A DNA stretch of 21,130 bases. Source: a virus. The translations under genes were made by a program, and so were the position numbers. The stretch's first letter is position 1. Each line of letters starts with the position of its first letter. Below the pieces are notes generated by a model that was not told where the DNA came from, did not search any database, and saw only the letters and a program-made list of their open reading frames with translations. Shown piece after piece: positions 14,177 to 20,523 of this stretch. The stretch covers positions 1 to 21,130 of the IMG/VR virus record IMGVR_UViG_3300037843_000081; one strand, given 5' to 3'.

Positions 14177-14227
14177 ATGGCACGTAAAAAGGGCCGCAAG
14201 GCGAAGCGCGGGCACAAGCGCGCGTAA
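14177..14227 (+). CDS. tiny Lys/Arg-rich peptide
   Basis: A 16-residue frame, MARKKGRKAKRGHKRA, with AAGGGGGA eight to nine bases upstream of the ATG. Ten of sixteen residues are Lys, Arg or His. It is too short for normal gene calling but has a good ribosome binding site, lies in an otherwise non-coding gap, and is closely related to the tiny peptide at 20387 (shared MAR-KKGRK). Four of its five Lys codons are AAG. Such a peptide could bind nucleic acid (packaged DNA, RNA) or the ribosome, as the small Thx-like ribosomal peptides do. The function is unknown. Confidence 0.55.
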   Translation: MARKKGRKAKRGHKRA

Positions 14228-14242
14228 CTCAACGCCGATAGG

Positions 14243-14293
14243 GGGTAGTGGAGAACAGGCAGAATCGCTTGGACACTACCCTCTGCGCCTGCC
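14243..14293 (+). other. possible folded RNA (pseudoknot-like) between small genes
   Basis: GGGTAGTG (14243-14250) can pair with CACTACCC (14274-14281), while GGCAG (14258-14262), inside that loop, can pair with CTGCC (14289-14293). Together they would make an H-type pseudoknot. Alternative pairings exist (CAGGC 14256-14260 with GCCTG 14287-14291; GCAGA 14259-14263 with TCTGC 14282-14286). No protein frame is supported in this 82-base gap. Whether it folds in the cell is unknown. Confidence 0.25.
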
Positions 14294-14309
14294 ATAAAAG
14301 AGAGACCAC

Positions 14310-14588
14310 ATGGAAAAACAACTTCTTGGATCAGAAGCCTCGCTTCAGAAGAACAGTCCGCTGAATGTCGAGCACGATGGCAAGACGGGGACTCCTGAAG
14401 AGCAGTTGCTTGGCTCCCATGCCCCGACTTCTCGCACACCTGTTCCGTTGCAGCAATTCAATAAGGGAGAAAGGGCCGGGACGTTCCAACTCTCCGGTTC
14501 AGAAGCTCTCTTGGACCACACGCCGACCAAAGGCTATACGTCGTTCAAAACTCCGCTGAGCGACCGTGCGGTGAAACAATCGAAGTAG
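14310..14588 (+). CDS. small hydrophilic protein with three 28-residue repeats
   Basis: A 92-residue protein with AGAGAG before the ATG. It contains three evenly spaced copies of QLLGSEA-type motif: Q4 (QLLGSEAS), Q32 (QLLGSHAP) and Q60 (QLSGSEAL), exactly 28 residues apart. Each is followed by a Pro-containing stretch (NSP, RTP, HTP). The remainder is polar and probably disordered, with no membrane segment. It lies among head-assembly genes. A repeat protein binding several identical subunits (portal or capsid) is conceivable; no family is recognised. Confidence 0.6.
   Translation: MEKQLLGSEASLQKNSPLNVEHDGKTGTPEEQLLGSHAPTSRTPVPLQQFNKGERAGTFQLSGSEALLDHTPTKGYTSFKTPLSDRAVKQSK
14319..14570 (+). 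repeat. three tandem 84-base coding repeats
   Basis: The unit starts at 14319, 14403 and 14487, each beginning with codons for Gln-Leu, then Gly-Ser-x-Ala. Only the first eight or so residues are well conserved, so the duplication is old or selected at these positions. The exact in-frame spacing of 28 codons is the evidence. Confidence 0.55.
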
Positions 14589-14599
14589 GTTAGGCGTTT

Positions 14600-14974
14600 A
14601 TGGCCACCACAGCCACCCCTCCTCTTTCCCCTGACGTGACCCAGCAGCAGGCTCCCCCACTCCAGCGATACGCCGAAGGTGCGGCTCAACAGAGTGCGGG
14701 GGCTGGCGGTGCATCCGGTCCCCAGGCGTCCATGCAATTTGTTCTGCAAAAGATGCAGTCCATTTCAAAGGACATGATGGACGTGGCGAAGGTGTTGTCG
14801 ATTGAGAAGCCCGCGCTGATGCCAATCGTGACAAGGGCGGCGGGCATGATGAAGATGATCGAGAAAGAAGCACAGCAGAGTTTACAAGGCCAGGGGAGCC
14901 CAATGTCCACTGGGTCGGAACCGGCGCAAACCGCGATGGCGATGCCGGAAGGCCCTGAAGCAATGGGCGCATAA
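14600..14974 (+). CDS. hypothetical head-region protein
   Basis: A 124-residue protein. The first ~45 residues are Ala/Gln/Pro/Gly-rich and probably disordered. Residues ~44-97 are helical with Met-rich hydrophobics (SMQFVLQKMQSISKDMMDVA, LMPIVTRAAGMMKMIEKEA). The tail is again low-complexity (EGPEAMGA). It lies between portal and scaffold genes. An assembly or head-accessory protein is likely. A near full-length antisense frame is a shadow caused by GC-rich codons. Confidence 0.6.
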   Translation: MATTATPPLSPDVTQQQAPPLQRYAEGAAQQSAGAGGASGPQASMQFVLQKMQSISKDMMDVAKVLSIEKPALMPIVTRAAGMMKMIEKEAQQSLQGQGSPMSTGSEPAQTAMAMPEGPEAMGA

Positions 14975-14998
14975 CCCTCTGGCTGGAAGGGACGCGCT

Positions 14999-15907
14999 AT
15001 GGCTAAGAAGACGAGCAGTGCGTTTGACGCGCTGCTTGAAACGTTTGGGAACGATGAAGACAAAACCCTCTTCACCCAGTTGGCAGAAAAGAACCCCAAG
15101 GTCATGGAGTTCGGGCTTCGCCAGGACGACTACTCAAGAAAGCTTGACGAACACCGAACAGAGCTAGAGGAGCTTCAGGGCTGGCGCGATTGGCGCACTG
15201 CAAACTGGGACTCTGAAGCAAAGATGACCAAGGCGGAACGAGAAAAACAGACACGGCTCGAAACTCTGGAAACAGAAAAGGCCGACCTGGAAAGCCGAAT
15301 TGCACTGGGAGGGGATATGTCATTTGAAGATGTGGAACGCTTCGGCAACGAGTGGCTGAAGAAAACGGGGATCGACCCCACCAAGCTAGTCAAAACTGAT
15401 GTTTTTGACGAGAAGGTTAAGGGATTTGAACAGTGGACTAAGAACCTGAACGCCTATACGGCGAAGGCGGCACTGGAGGTTCCTTACCTGAACTCTAAGC
15501 ATCAACAGGAATTCGGGGAAATGTTCGATCCCGAAGAGTTCCTGAAGGCGGCGAACGAAGCCGGAACGGTCGATTTGAGGGGTTTCTACAACGACAAGTA
15601 TGTAGCTTCCAAGCGGATCGACAAGATGAAGGCTGACTACGACGCGAAGCTGAAGGAAAAGGATGACGCTCTTGTCGCAGAGAAGAAAGCGGCAGACGAG
15701 CGGCTGGCGCGAGTGGCTGGGATGGGGCCGCAAGGCTCTGGAAGCCCAACCGACATGGAAGGCCCTACGATGGGTCCGCTCCAGAAAAAGTTGCTCGGGA
15801 TGGAAAAGAAGGACGATTCAAGCGGGGCTCCCGAAGTCCCACTTGGCGACGGCGGGATTGCCGCCTACGCGGCAAGGGAATTCAACAAGAACGCGGCTGG
15901 CCGCTAA
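14999..15907 (+). CDS. probable capsid scaffolding protein
   Basis: A 302-residue, highly charged and mostly helical protein. Long coiled-coil-like segments occur around residues 35-95 (RKLDEHRTELEELQGW, KAEREKQTRLETLETEKADL) and 208-240 (KMKADYDAKLKEKDDALVAE). The tail is Gly/Pro-rich and ends AAYAAREFNKNAAGR. This composition, and the position directly before the major capsid gene and after the portal, is the usual picture for a scaffolding protein, which guides coat assembly and then leaves the head. No protease motif is visible. A good GGAAGG-like site precedes the ATG at a longer distance. Confidence 0.75.
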   Translation: MAKKTSSAFDALLETFGNDEDKTLFTQLAEKNPKVMEFGLRQDDYSRKLDEHRTELEELQGWRDWRTANWDSEAKMTKAEREKQTRLETLETEKADLESRIALGGDMSFEDVERFGNEWLKKTGIDPTKLVKTDVFDEKVKGFEQWTKNLNAYTAKAALEVPYLNSKHQQEFGEMFDPEEFLKAANEAGTVDLRGFYNDKYVASKRIDKMKADYDAKLKEKDDALVAEKKAADERLARVAGMGPQGSGSPTDMEGPTMGPLQKKLLGMEKKDDSSGAPEVPLGDGGIAAYAAREFNKNAAGR

Positions 15908-15965
15908 GCTCAAATAGTAGAGCGTAGTGCCATAGCCGCCGATTTGGACTAACGAAGGATTGTCT

Positions 15966-17048
15966 ATGGCACTGCAATTAAGCGACCTCACTGCATTTAC
16001 TGAGCAGTATATTGTGGAGAGGACGACTGATGTGATCTTCAAACAGTCGCCGCTCTTCACACGACTGCTCAATCGGCGTAGAATGCGTTTCTCCGGCGGA
16101 ACGTATGTTCAGCGCCCTATAATCTATAGCGAACTGAACGGCGACTGGTTCTCGAAAGGTGACACTTTCAACATCAGTTATGTGACCACGGACACGGCCT
16201 TCACGGTCAACATGAAGACCAACTACGTCAACGTAACCCTCTACGGGATCGATGACATTTTGAACCGTGGCCCGCAGGCAGCGTTCTCCATCGTGGAGTC
16301 CAAGTTCGCTAACGCTTCGATGAAGATGGCGAAGCTGATTGCGACTGGTTTGTACCAGGACGGTCAGAGTTCAGTATCGCCGCCTTTCACCGGAGCCCTG
16401 TCAGGCACCAAGTCGATGGATGGCTTGCTGGCTTGGGTTGACGACGGCAATTCCAGCGGCACGTATTTGACGGTTGGCGATCAGACGCAGAGCACCGCAG
16501 CCATCGGCGGCATTACCCGCACCGACCTGTTCGCAGCCAGCGCCTATTCCTTCACCACCGGCATTACGCCAGCCGCCGCAGTTGGCGGAGCAAACTCCTA
16601 CGTGAATCGTGGGTACTCTGCGTACTCCCTGATCGATGTGAACACGGCCTACTGCTTCGCGTGGTTCGGCAACGACTACGTGGACCTGATGACAGGGACG
16701 CAGACGGCCTACAACAAGATCTGGAACACCCTTCAGCCCCAACAGCGCTACAACGACGGTCAGAGCGACGTTGGCAAGGTGGGCTTCCAAGCGTTTCGGT
16801 TCAATGCTGCCGAAGTCGTCATCGACAAGTACATCCCCTCGGATGGCACTAACGGGCTGCTGCTTGGCCTCAACACCAACTACATCGAACTGTACATCAG
16901 CGAGAACAAGAAGTTCCAGTTCGGGTTCACCGGCTTCAAAGAAGCGCAAAACTCCATCGACATCGCCGGGCAGTTCTTGTTTGCCGGAAACCTCATGGTG
17001 CCGAATCCAAGATGCTGCTTCAAAATCGTAGGTCCGGTCCTCCTATAA
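15966..17048 (+). CDS. major capsid protein (HK97-fold probable)
   Basis: A 360-residue protein starting at ATG 15966, with AAGGA six bases upstream (a TTG at 15960 is in frame but less likely). The N-terminus is helical (LSDLTAFTEQYIVERTTDV) and is followed by FKQSPLFTRLLNRRRMRFSG and a strand-rich part (YVQRPIIYSELNGDWF, YVTTDTAFTVNMKTNYVNVT) as in HK97-fold coat proteins. A helix follows (AFSIVESKFANASMKMAKLI). The C-terminal part is beta-rich, with SENKKFQFGFTGF and a final PRCCFKIVGPVLL. Position after the scaffold gene fits. No delta-domain or protease is seen, consistent with an uncleaved coat on a separate scaffold. Confidence 0.85.
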   Translation: MALQLSDLTAFTEQYIVERTTDVIFKQSPLFTRLLNRRRMRFSGGTYVQRPIIYSELNGDWFSKGDTFNISYVTTDTAFTVNMKTNYVNVTLYGIDDILNRGPQAAFSIVESKFANASMKMAKLIATGLYQDGQSSVSPPFTGALSGTKSMDGLLAWVDDGNSSGTYLTVGDQTQSTAAIGGITRTDLFAASAYSFTTGITPAAAVGGANSYVNRGYSAYSLIDVNTAYCFAWFGNDYVDLMTGTQTAYNKIWNTLQPQQRYNDGQSDVGKVGFQAFRFNAAEVVIDKYIPSDGTNGLLLGLNTNYIELYISENKKFQFGFTGFKEAQNSIDIAGQFLFAGNLMVPNPRCCFKIVGPVLL

Positions 17049-17075
17049 CGAGAAAAGGCGAAAGGAGACACAGAT

Positions 17076-17726
17076 ATGTATAACCCCGTTTCTTACGGTG
17101 TGGACTCGCTGACGTTGGCTAGTGGTGTGACTTTGGGTTTCGGCCCCGGTCAAACCGCCCCGCCTCGTCTGCTTGTCATCGTCCCCACGGCGGCAACAGG
17201 AATCGTCCTGCCCGCCATCGCTTCTACTCCCCCGACCCCTCCCGGCACGCCGGGAACAACTCCAGGCGTGGGTGATGGCTTCTGCATCACCGTCCGCAAC
17301 GGCGCGGCCTATGCGGTCACGCTGGCAGCGGCAACTGGCAATACGCTGGCGGATTCGCTCATCCTGAACTATACGGGCGCTATGGAGACCCTTCAGGCGT
17401 GTGCGAAAGATACCAAGTGGTATCGCATCGTGAATCCGCTCGGTGCGGTTGGTTATCGAACCGTTGGCGGGACCGTCACGGTCGCCACTACGGATCGGTA
17501 TATCAACGTCGCCACGGCCACTACTACGGTCGTTCTGCAAGCTGCATCGGTCTACCCCGCTGGGGTCGAATTCGTGAGCATCATGAACTACTCTGGCAGC
17601 AGCATCAGCATTGCCGCTTCGGGGAACACCATCAACACTACGGCGTCCCCATACATCGTCAGCACGAAGGTAAGCACCGGAATTTGCACGGATGGGGTCG
17701 CCTTCTACCTCACGCATACAGCGTAA
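17076..17726 (+). CDS. modular beta-rich virion surface protein, paralogue 1
   Basis: A 216-residue protein with AAGGAG nine bases before the ATG. Two beta-rich modules are visible: residues ~30-115 (containing LLVIVPTAATGIVLPAI, then FCITVRNGAAYAVTLAAATG and KWYRIV) and ~125-216 (TVTVATTDRYINVATA, then VEFVSIMNYSGSSISIAASG and VAFYLTHTA). Each ends in a 'dg..wy' strand. A Pro/Gly-rich loop (TPPTPPGTPGTTPG) interrupts the first. The next gene is a close paralogue. Repeated small beta modules like this are common in phage capsid-decoration and tail proteins. No signal peptide is present. Confidence 0.65.
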   Translation: MYNPVSYGVDSLTLASGVTLGFGPGQTAPPRLLVIVPTAATGIVLPAIASTPPTPPGTPGTTPGVGDGFCITVRNGAAYAVTLAAATGNTLADSLILNYTGAMETLQACAKDTKWYRIVNPLGAVGYRTVGGTVTVATTDRYINVATATTTVVLQAASVYPAGVEFVSIMNYSGSSISIAASGNTINTTASPYIVSTKVSTGICTDGVAFYLTHTA

Positions 17727-17741
17727 ACAGGAGAAGCAACT

Positions 17742-18386
17742 ATGATTAACCCTGTCTCTTACGGCGTGGATTCCTTAACGCTCGTGAGTGGCGTGACGCT
17801 GGGCTTTGGGCCTGGGATGACGGCTCCACCCCGTCTACTGGTCATTGTGCCTACGGCGGCTACCGCCATCACTCTGCCTACTATCGGTCCTACTCCCCCG
17901 ACCCCTCCCGGTACGCCGGGAACGTCGCCGGGAGTTGGCGACGGGTATCAAATCACCATTCGCAACGGAGCTGCTTACGCAGTTACCGTGTCAGCGGCCA
18001 GCGGCAACACCTTAGCCGACTCGCTTGTCATGAACTACACGGGTTGCCAGGAAACCCTCCAAGCCTGCGAGGCTAACAGCAAGTGGTATAGGATTGTTCC
18101 GGTCCTTGGCGCTGCTATGTACCGCAAGGCTGGCGCTCCGCTGACCATCGCCACCTCAGATCGGTATGTCAACATCGCCACAGCGGGCACCATCACGCTG
18201 CTTGCTCCATCGTCCTATCCGCCTGGGGTTGAGTTCGTCACGTTGCTGGACGGTGCAGGCGTCACCTACACCGTTGCTCCAACTTCCGGCAACATCAACG
18301 GAACCGCTGCGCTTACGGTAGCGTCTGCAATTGCGGTCGGGGTTTTAACTGACGGCTCAAACTTCTTTTTAACGCACAGTGCGTAG
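17742..18386 (+). CDS. modular beta-rich virion surface protein, paralogue 2
   Basis: A 214-residue protein with AGGAG before the ATG. It is a close tandem paralogue of its upstream neighbour: both open with NPVSYGVDSLTL, share VSGVTLGFGPG/ASGVTLGFGPG and APPRLLVIVPTAAT, and carry the same Pro-rich loop, whereas the second module has diverged more. The function should match the first. Since the two copies retain the N-terminal half better than the C-terminal half, the N-terminal part may bind the capsid and the C-terminal part may face outwards. This is inference. Confidence 0.65.
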   Translation: MINPVSYGVDSLTLVSGVTLGFGPGMTAPPRLLVIVPTAATAITLPTIGPTPPTPPGTPGTSPGVGDGYQITIRNGAAYAVTVSAASGNTLADSLVMNYTGCQETLQACEANSKWYRIVPVLGAAMYRKAGAPLTIATSDRYVNIATAGTITLLAPSSYPPGVEFVTLLDGAGVTYTVAPTSGNINGTAALTVASAIAVGVLTDGSNFFLTHSA

Positions 18387-18401
18387 AAAGCAAAGGACTT
18401 T

Positions 18402-18881
18402 ATGGCACTACAGCAAGCAAAAGTTTGGAACATCAACCAACAGGCGATCTATTTTGCCACGGCGGGGGTAGCGGACCTCCCTACCACCGCCGACTTCTTT
18501 AATGTCGGGGACTGGGTGATTAACATCAACCCAACGATGGCGACGGGAGAACCCGCAGCCTGGGTTGTCACTACGGTTGCTAGTGGGACGACTCCCTCAT
18601 TTAGTCCCTTCTCTCGCTCGTTGCAAGCGAAAACGGCGGGATCGGCCTATACGGTAAGCACCAATACCGACAGGGTTGTTTTAGCTGGGGCTGTCCCGAT
18701 TACCCTTCCGGCTGCGACTGCTTGGCCCAAAGGGCAGGAGATTGCTTTCAGTTGTCTCACGTCTTCGACTACCATTACTCCAGCTTCAGGGAACATCGGA
18801 GGGAATGCCTCCGTGACTTTGACAACCGGGCAATACGGACGATGGGTTGGAGACGGAACAAATTACTGGCAGATTGGGTAA
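18402..18881 (+). CDS. modular virion surface protein, short form
   Basis: A 159-residue protein. An N-terminal domain (residues ~1-62, KVWNINQQAIYFATAGVADL, NVGDWVININPTMATGEPAA) is also found in the next protein. One beta module follows (AYTVSTNTDRVVLAGAVPIT, PAATAWPKGQEIAFSCL, TTITPASGNIGGNASVTL) and ends NYWQIG. A similar module closes the two upstream proteins. There is no signal peptide and no enzyme motif. Start-to-neighbour spacing is 15 and 9 bases, so the genes form one operon. Confidence 0.6.
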   Translation: MALQQAKVWNINQQAIYFATAGVADLPTTADFFNVGDWVININPTMATGEPAAWVVTTVASGTTPSFSPFSRSLQAKTAGSAYTVSTNTDRVVLAGAVPITLPAATAWPKGQEIAFSCLTSSTTITPASGNIGGNASVTLTTGQYGRWVGDGTNYWQIG

Positions 18882-18890
18882 GGGGGATCT

Positions 18891-19979
18891 ATGGCGTGGC
18901 TTGAATCAAAAGCATGGGACGTAAACCAGCACGCAGTTTACTTTGTGACCGCTGGATCGACGGACCTTCCAACTACCTGCGATTTCCTCAACGTCGGAGA
19001 TTGGGTTGTCAACGTCAACCCCAGCATGGCGGTCGGCGATCCGGCTGTTTGGGTTGTGACTTCAATATCAGGCGTCACGCCGACGTTTACAGCCTTTGCT
19101 AATGTTGGCTCAAACCCAGTCTCGACGGTTACGGCGAACACCACCGTTGCCACCTCAGCTAAGACGCTTTTAGCAAATGCTGTGTCGGCTGGGTTTAAGA
19201 TCACCCTTCCGGCTATTGCTACCGCGAACAAAGGGTTCGCTCCCAGAATAATCAAGAGTGATACCTCCACAAACCCTGTCACCGTGACTCCTTCTGGAGC
19301 GAACACCATCAACGGGCAGACGGGCGACTACGTGATGAATACGCCTTATCAAGCCATGGAGATTGCTAGCGATGGGTCTTCCAACTGGGATAGGGTATTA
19401 GGATCTGTCCCAAGCAACCAGCGATCTGCTGGATCGGCTACGACAGTGACGCCAGCAGACAGCTACATATTAGTTAGCGCTGGTGCGACAGTCACGTTTC
19501 AGGCCGCAACGGCGTACCCAGTGGGCCAAGAAGTCACGATACGAAACATCAGCACCGCGAATGTCACCGTCACTCCAGCGCAGGGGAACATTGACGGATA
19601 CGCGAGCCTCACGCTTAACCCATATGCTTCTGTGGGCGTGGTCACGGATGCTTCTAATTGGTGGACCGTCACCCAGTTCGTCAACCACGGGATACGGTTG
19701 GCGACTCTCACCACCACGATGTCACCCAGTTCAACAATCACCACAGCAGACCAGATTGTGATTTTCACCAGCGCCGGTATGGCTAATATCCCCAGTGCTT
19801 CTACGTGGCCTTCTGGATACGTCCTGACCCTCAAGGCCGTGGGAGCGGCTACGGTCAGCACTCCTGGAGGCAACATCTATACCGCCGCCGCGCAAACCAC
19901 CGTTACTACCTTGGCTGCGTATGCGGCTCTTCAACTTACGGTCGATCCGGCCCAGACCAACTGGTATTCGGTCGGCTAA
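18891..19979 (+). CDS. modular virion surface protein, long form with three modules
   Basis: A 362-residue protein with AAGGGGGA before the ATG. Its first ~65 residues are related to the N-terminal domain of the preceding protein (KAWDVNQHAVYFVTAGSTDL, FLNVGDWVVNVNPSM). Three beta modules follow, at about residues 76-165, 175-265 and 268-362, each with a 'tv..a..dG' or 'ITP..GNIDG' turn and ending in a Trp-containing strand (NWDRVLG, NWWTVTQ, NWYSVG). The protein therefore looks like the short neighbour with two extra modules, a sign of module duplication. Likely a decoration or fibre component; assignment to capsid or tail is not possible from sequence alone. Confidence 0.65.
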   Translation: MAWLESKAWDVNQHAVYFVTAGSTDLPTTCDFLNVGDWVVNVNPSMAVGDPAVWVVTSISGVTPTFTAFANVGSNPVSTVTANTTVATSAKTLLANAVSAGFKITLPAIATANKGFAPRIIKSDTSTNPVTVTPSGANTINGQTGDYVMNTPYQAMEIASDGSSNWDRVLGSVPSNQRSAGSATTVTPADSYILVSAGATVTFQAATAYPVGQEVTIRNISTANVTVTPAQGNIDGYASLTLNPYASVGVVTDASNWWTVTQFVNHGIRLATLTTTMSPSSTITTADQIVIFTSAGMANIPSASTWPSGYVLTLKAVGAATVSTPGGNIYTAAAQTTVTTLAAYAALQLTVDPAQTNWYSVG

Positions 19980-19991
19980 TAGTAGGCCCCT

Positions 19992-20360
19992 ATGCCTCAA
20001 AGCACATTGAACTACTGGGCTGCAACACTGACGGTGCCGACCACCGCGACGAGCTTGTGGACCCTCGCCACTACCTATTTTGCGGCTAATCGCACAACTG
20101 ATTCCATCGACCAGTCGGCCACGGTAATGTTCCTGACCGGGGAAGCGGGCAATGGGGCTACGGTCATCTACGTTGGGGACAAGACTCTTAACGTCACAGC
20201 TACGCCACCTGTCGGTGTTGGCTTAGAACTTACTGCGGGTGCATCGGCGTGGAGTGGGCAGAGCATGACTGGCGGACTAACTACTGATTTGAACTACTTT
20301 TATGTTCAAGCGGCTACCACCGTTACGCCGTATCTGTGCGTCCTTGTCATGAAAATGTGA
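19992..20360 (+). CDS. hypothetical beta-rich structural protein
   Basis: A 122-residue protein of Thr/Ala/Val/Tyr-rich composition, with likely strands (TLNYWAATLTVPTTATSLWT, GATVIYVGDKTLNVTATPP, LNYFYVQAATTVTPYLCVLV). It has no clear module match with the four preceding proteins, though its composition is alike. No signal peptide or catalytic motif is visible. It follows the long surface protein by twelve bases and precedes the tiny basic peptide. A minor virion protein is likely by context. Confidence 0.55.
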   Translation: MPQSTLNYWAATLTVPTTATSLWTLATTYFAANRTTDSIDQSATVMFLTGEAGNGATVIYVGDKTLNVTATPPVGVGLELTAGASAWSGQSMTGGLTTDLNYFYVQAATTVTPYLCVLVMKM

Positions 20361-20371
20361 CGGGGCGCAGA

Positions 20372-20378
20372 AAGGAGG
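20372..20378 (+). promoter_or_regulatory. perfect ribosome binding site for a 13-residue frame
   Basis: AAGGAGG matches the 16S anti-Shine-Dalgarno completely and lies eight bases before the ATG at 20387. It is the best ribosome binding site seen in the window and decides that the very short frame behind it is real. Confidence 0.7.
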
Positions 20379-20386
20379 GACTTTCA

Positions 20387-20428
20387 ATGGCGCGTCACAA
20401 GAAGGGCCGGAAGAAGGTTCGGAAGTAG
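20387..20428 (+). CDS. tiny Lys/Arg-rich peptide, paralogue
   Basis: A 13-residue frame, MARHKKGRKKVRK, with a perfect AAGGAGG site. Nine of thirteen residues are Lys, Arg or His, and all five Lys codons are AAG. It shares MAR(H)KKGRK with the 16-residue frame at 14177, so the pair looks paralogous although six kilobases apart. It lies at the end of the surface-protein operon and just before a strong terminator. Possible roles are DNA or RNA binding, or packaging with the genome; none is shown. A translated leader peptide regulating the downstream terminator is another possibility. Confidence 0.6.
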   Translation: MARHKKGRKKVRK

Positions 20429-20453
20429 GGCAAGGGCCGGTTTACTGGCTTGA

Positions 20454-20490
20454 GGGGCGGAGGGCGGTTGCCCCTGCCCCTTTCGTTTTT
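20454..20490 (+). terminator. intrinsic terminator after the surface-protein operon
   Basis: GGGGC (20454-20458) pairs with GCCCC (20476-20480), and GGGC (20462-20465) with GCCC (20470-20473), with a small internal loop and a GGTT apical loop. TTTCGTTTTT follows. This has the GC-rich stem and T-run of a factor-independent terminator on the + strand. It separates the tiny-peptide gene from the fibre-like gene. Confidence 0.8.
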
Positions 20491-20523
20491 GAGGAGTCTC
20501 GATACAGACAAGGGAATCTTATT

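Larger units (their letters stand above)
17076..19979 (+). repeat. array of shuffled beta modules in four adjacent genes
   Basis: Eight related modules can be counted: two in each of the first two proteins, one in the third and three in the fourth. The first two proteins share one N-terminal domain and the last two share another. Bases around 17225 and 17890 keep a near-identical GC-rich stretch (ctcccccgacccctcccgg), showing that the first pair duplicated most recently. Confidence 0.6.

Noticed and set aside
14228-14309. Possible second tRNA ending near CTGCCA
   Set aside because: No T-arm motif or anticodon arm can be drawn.
14598-14972. Antisense frame covering almost the same span as the 14600 gene
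   Set aside because: Serine/proline-rich mirror of the plus-strand gene; no start context.
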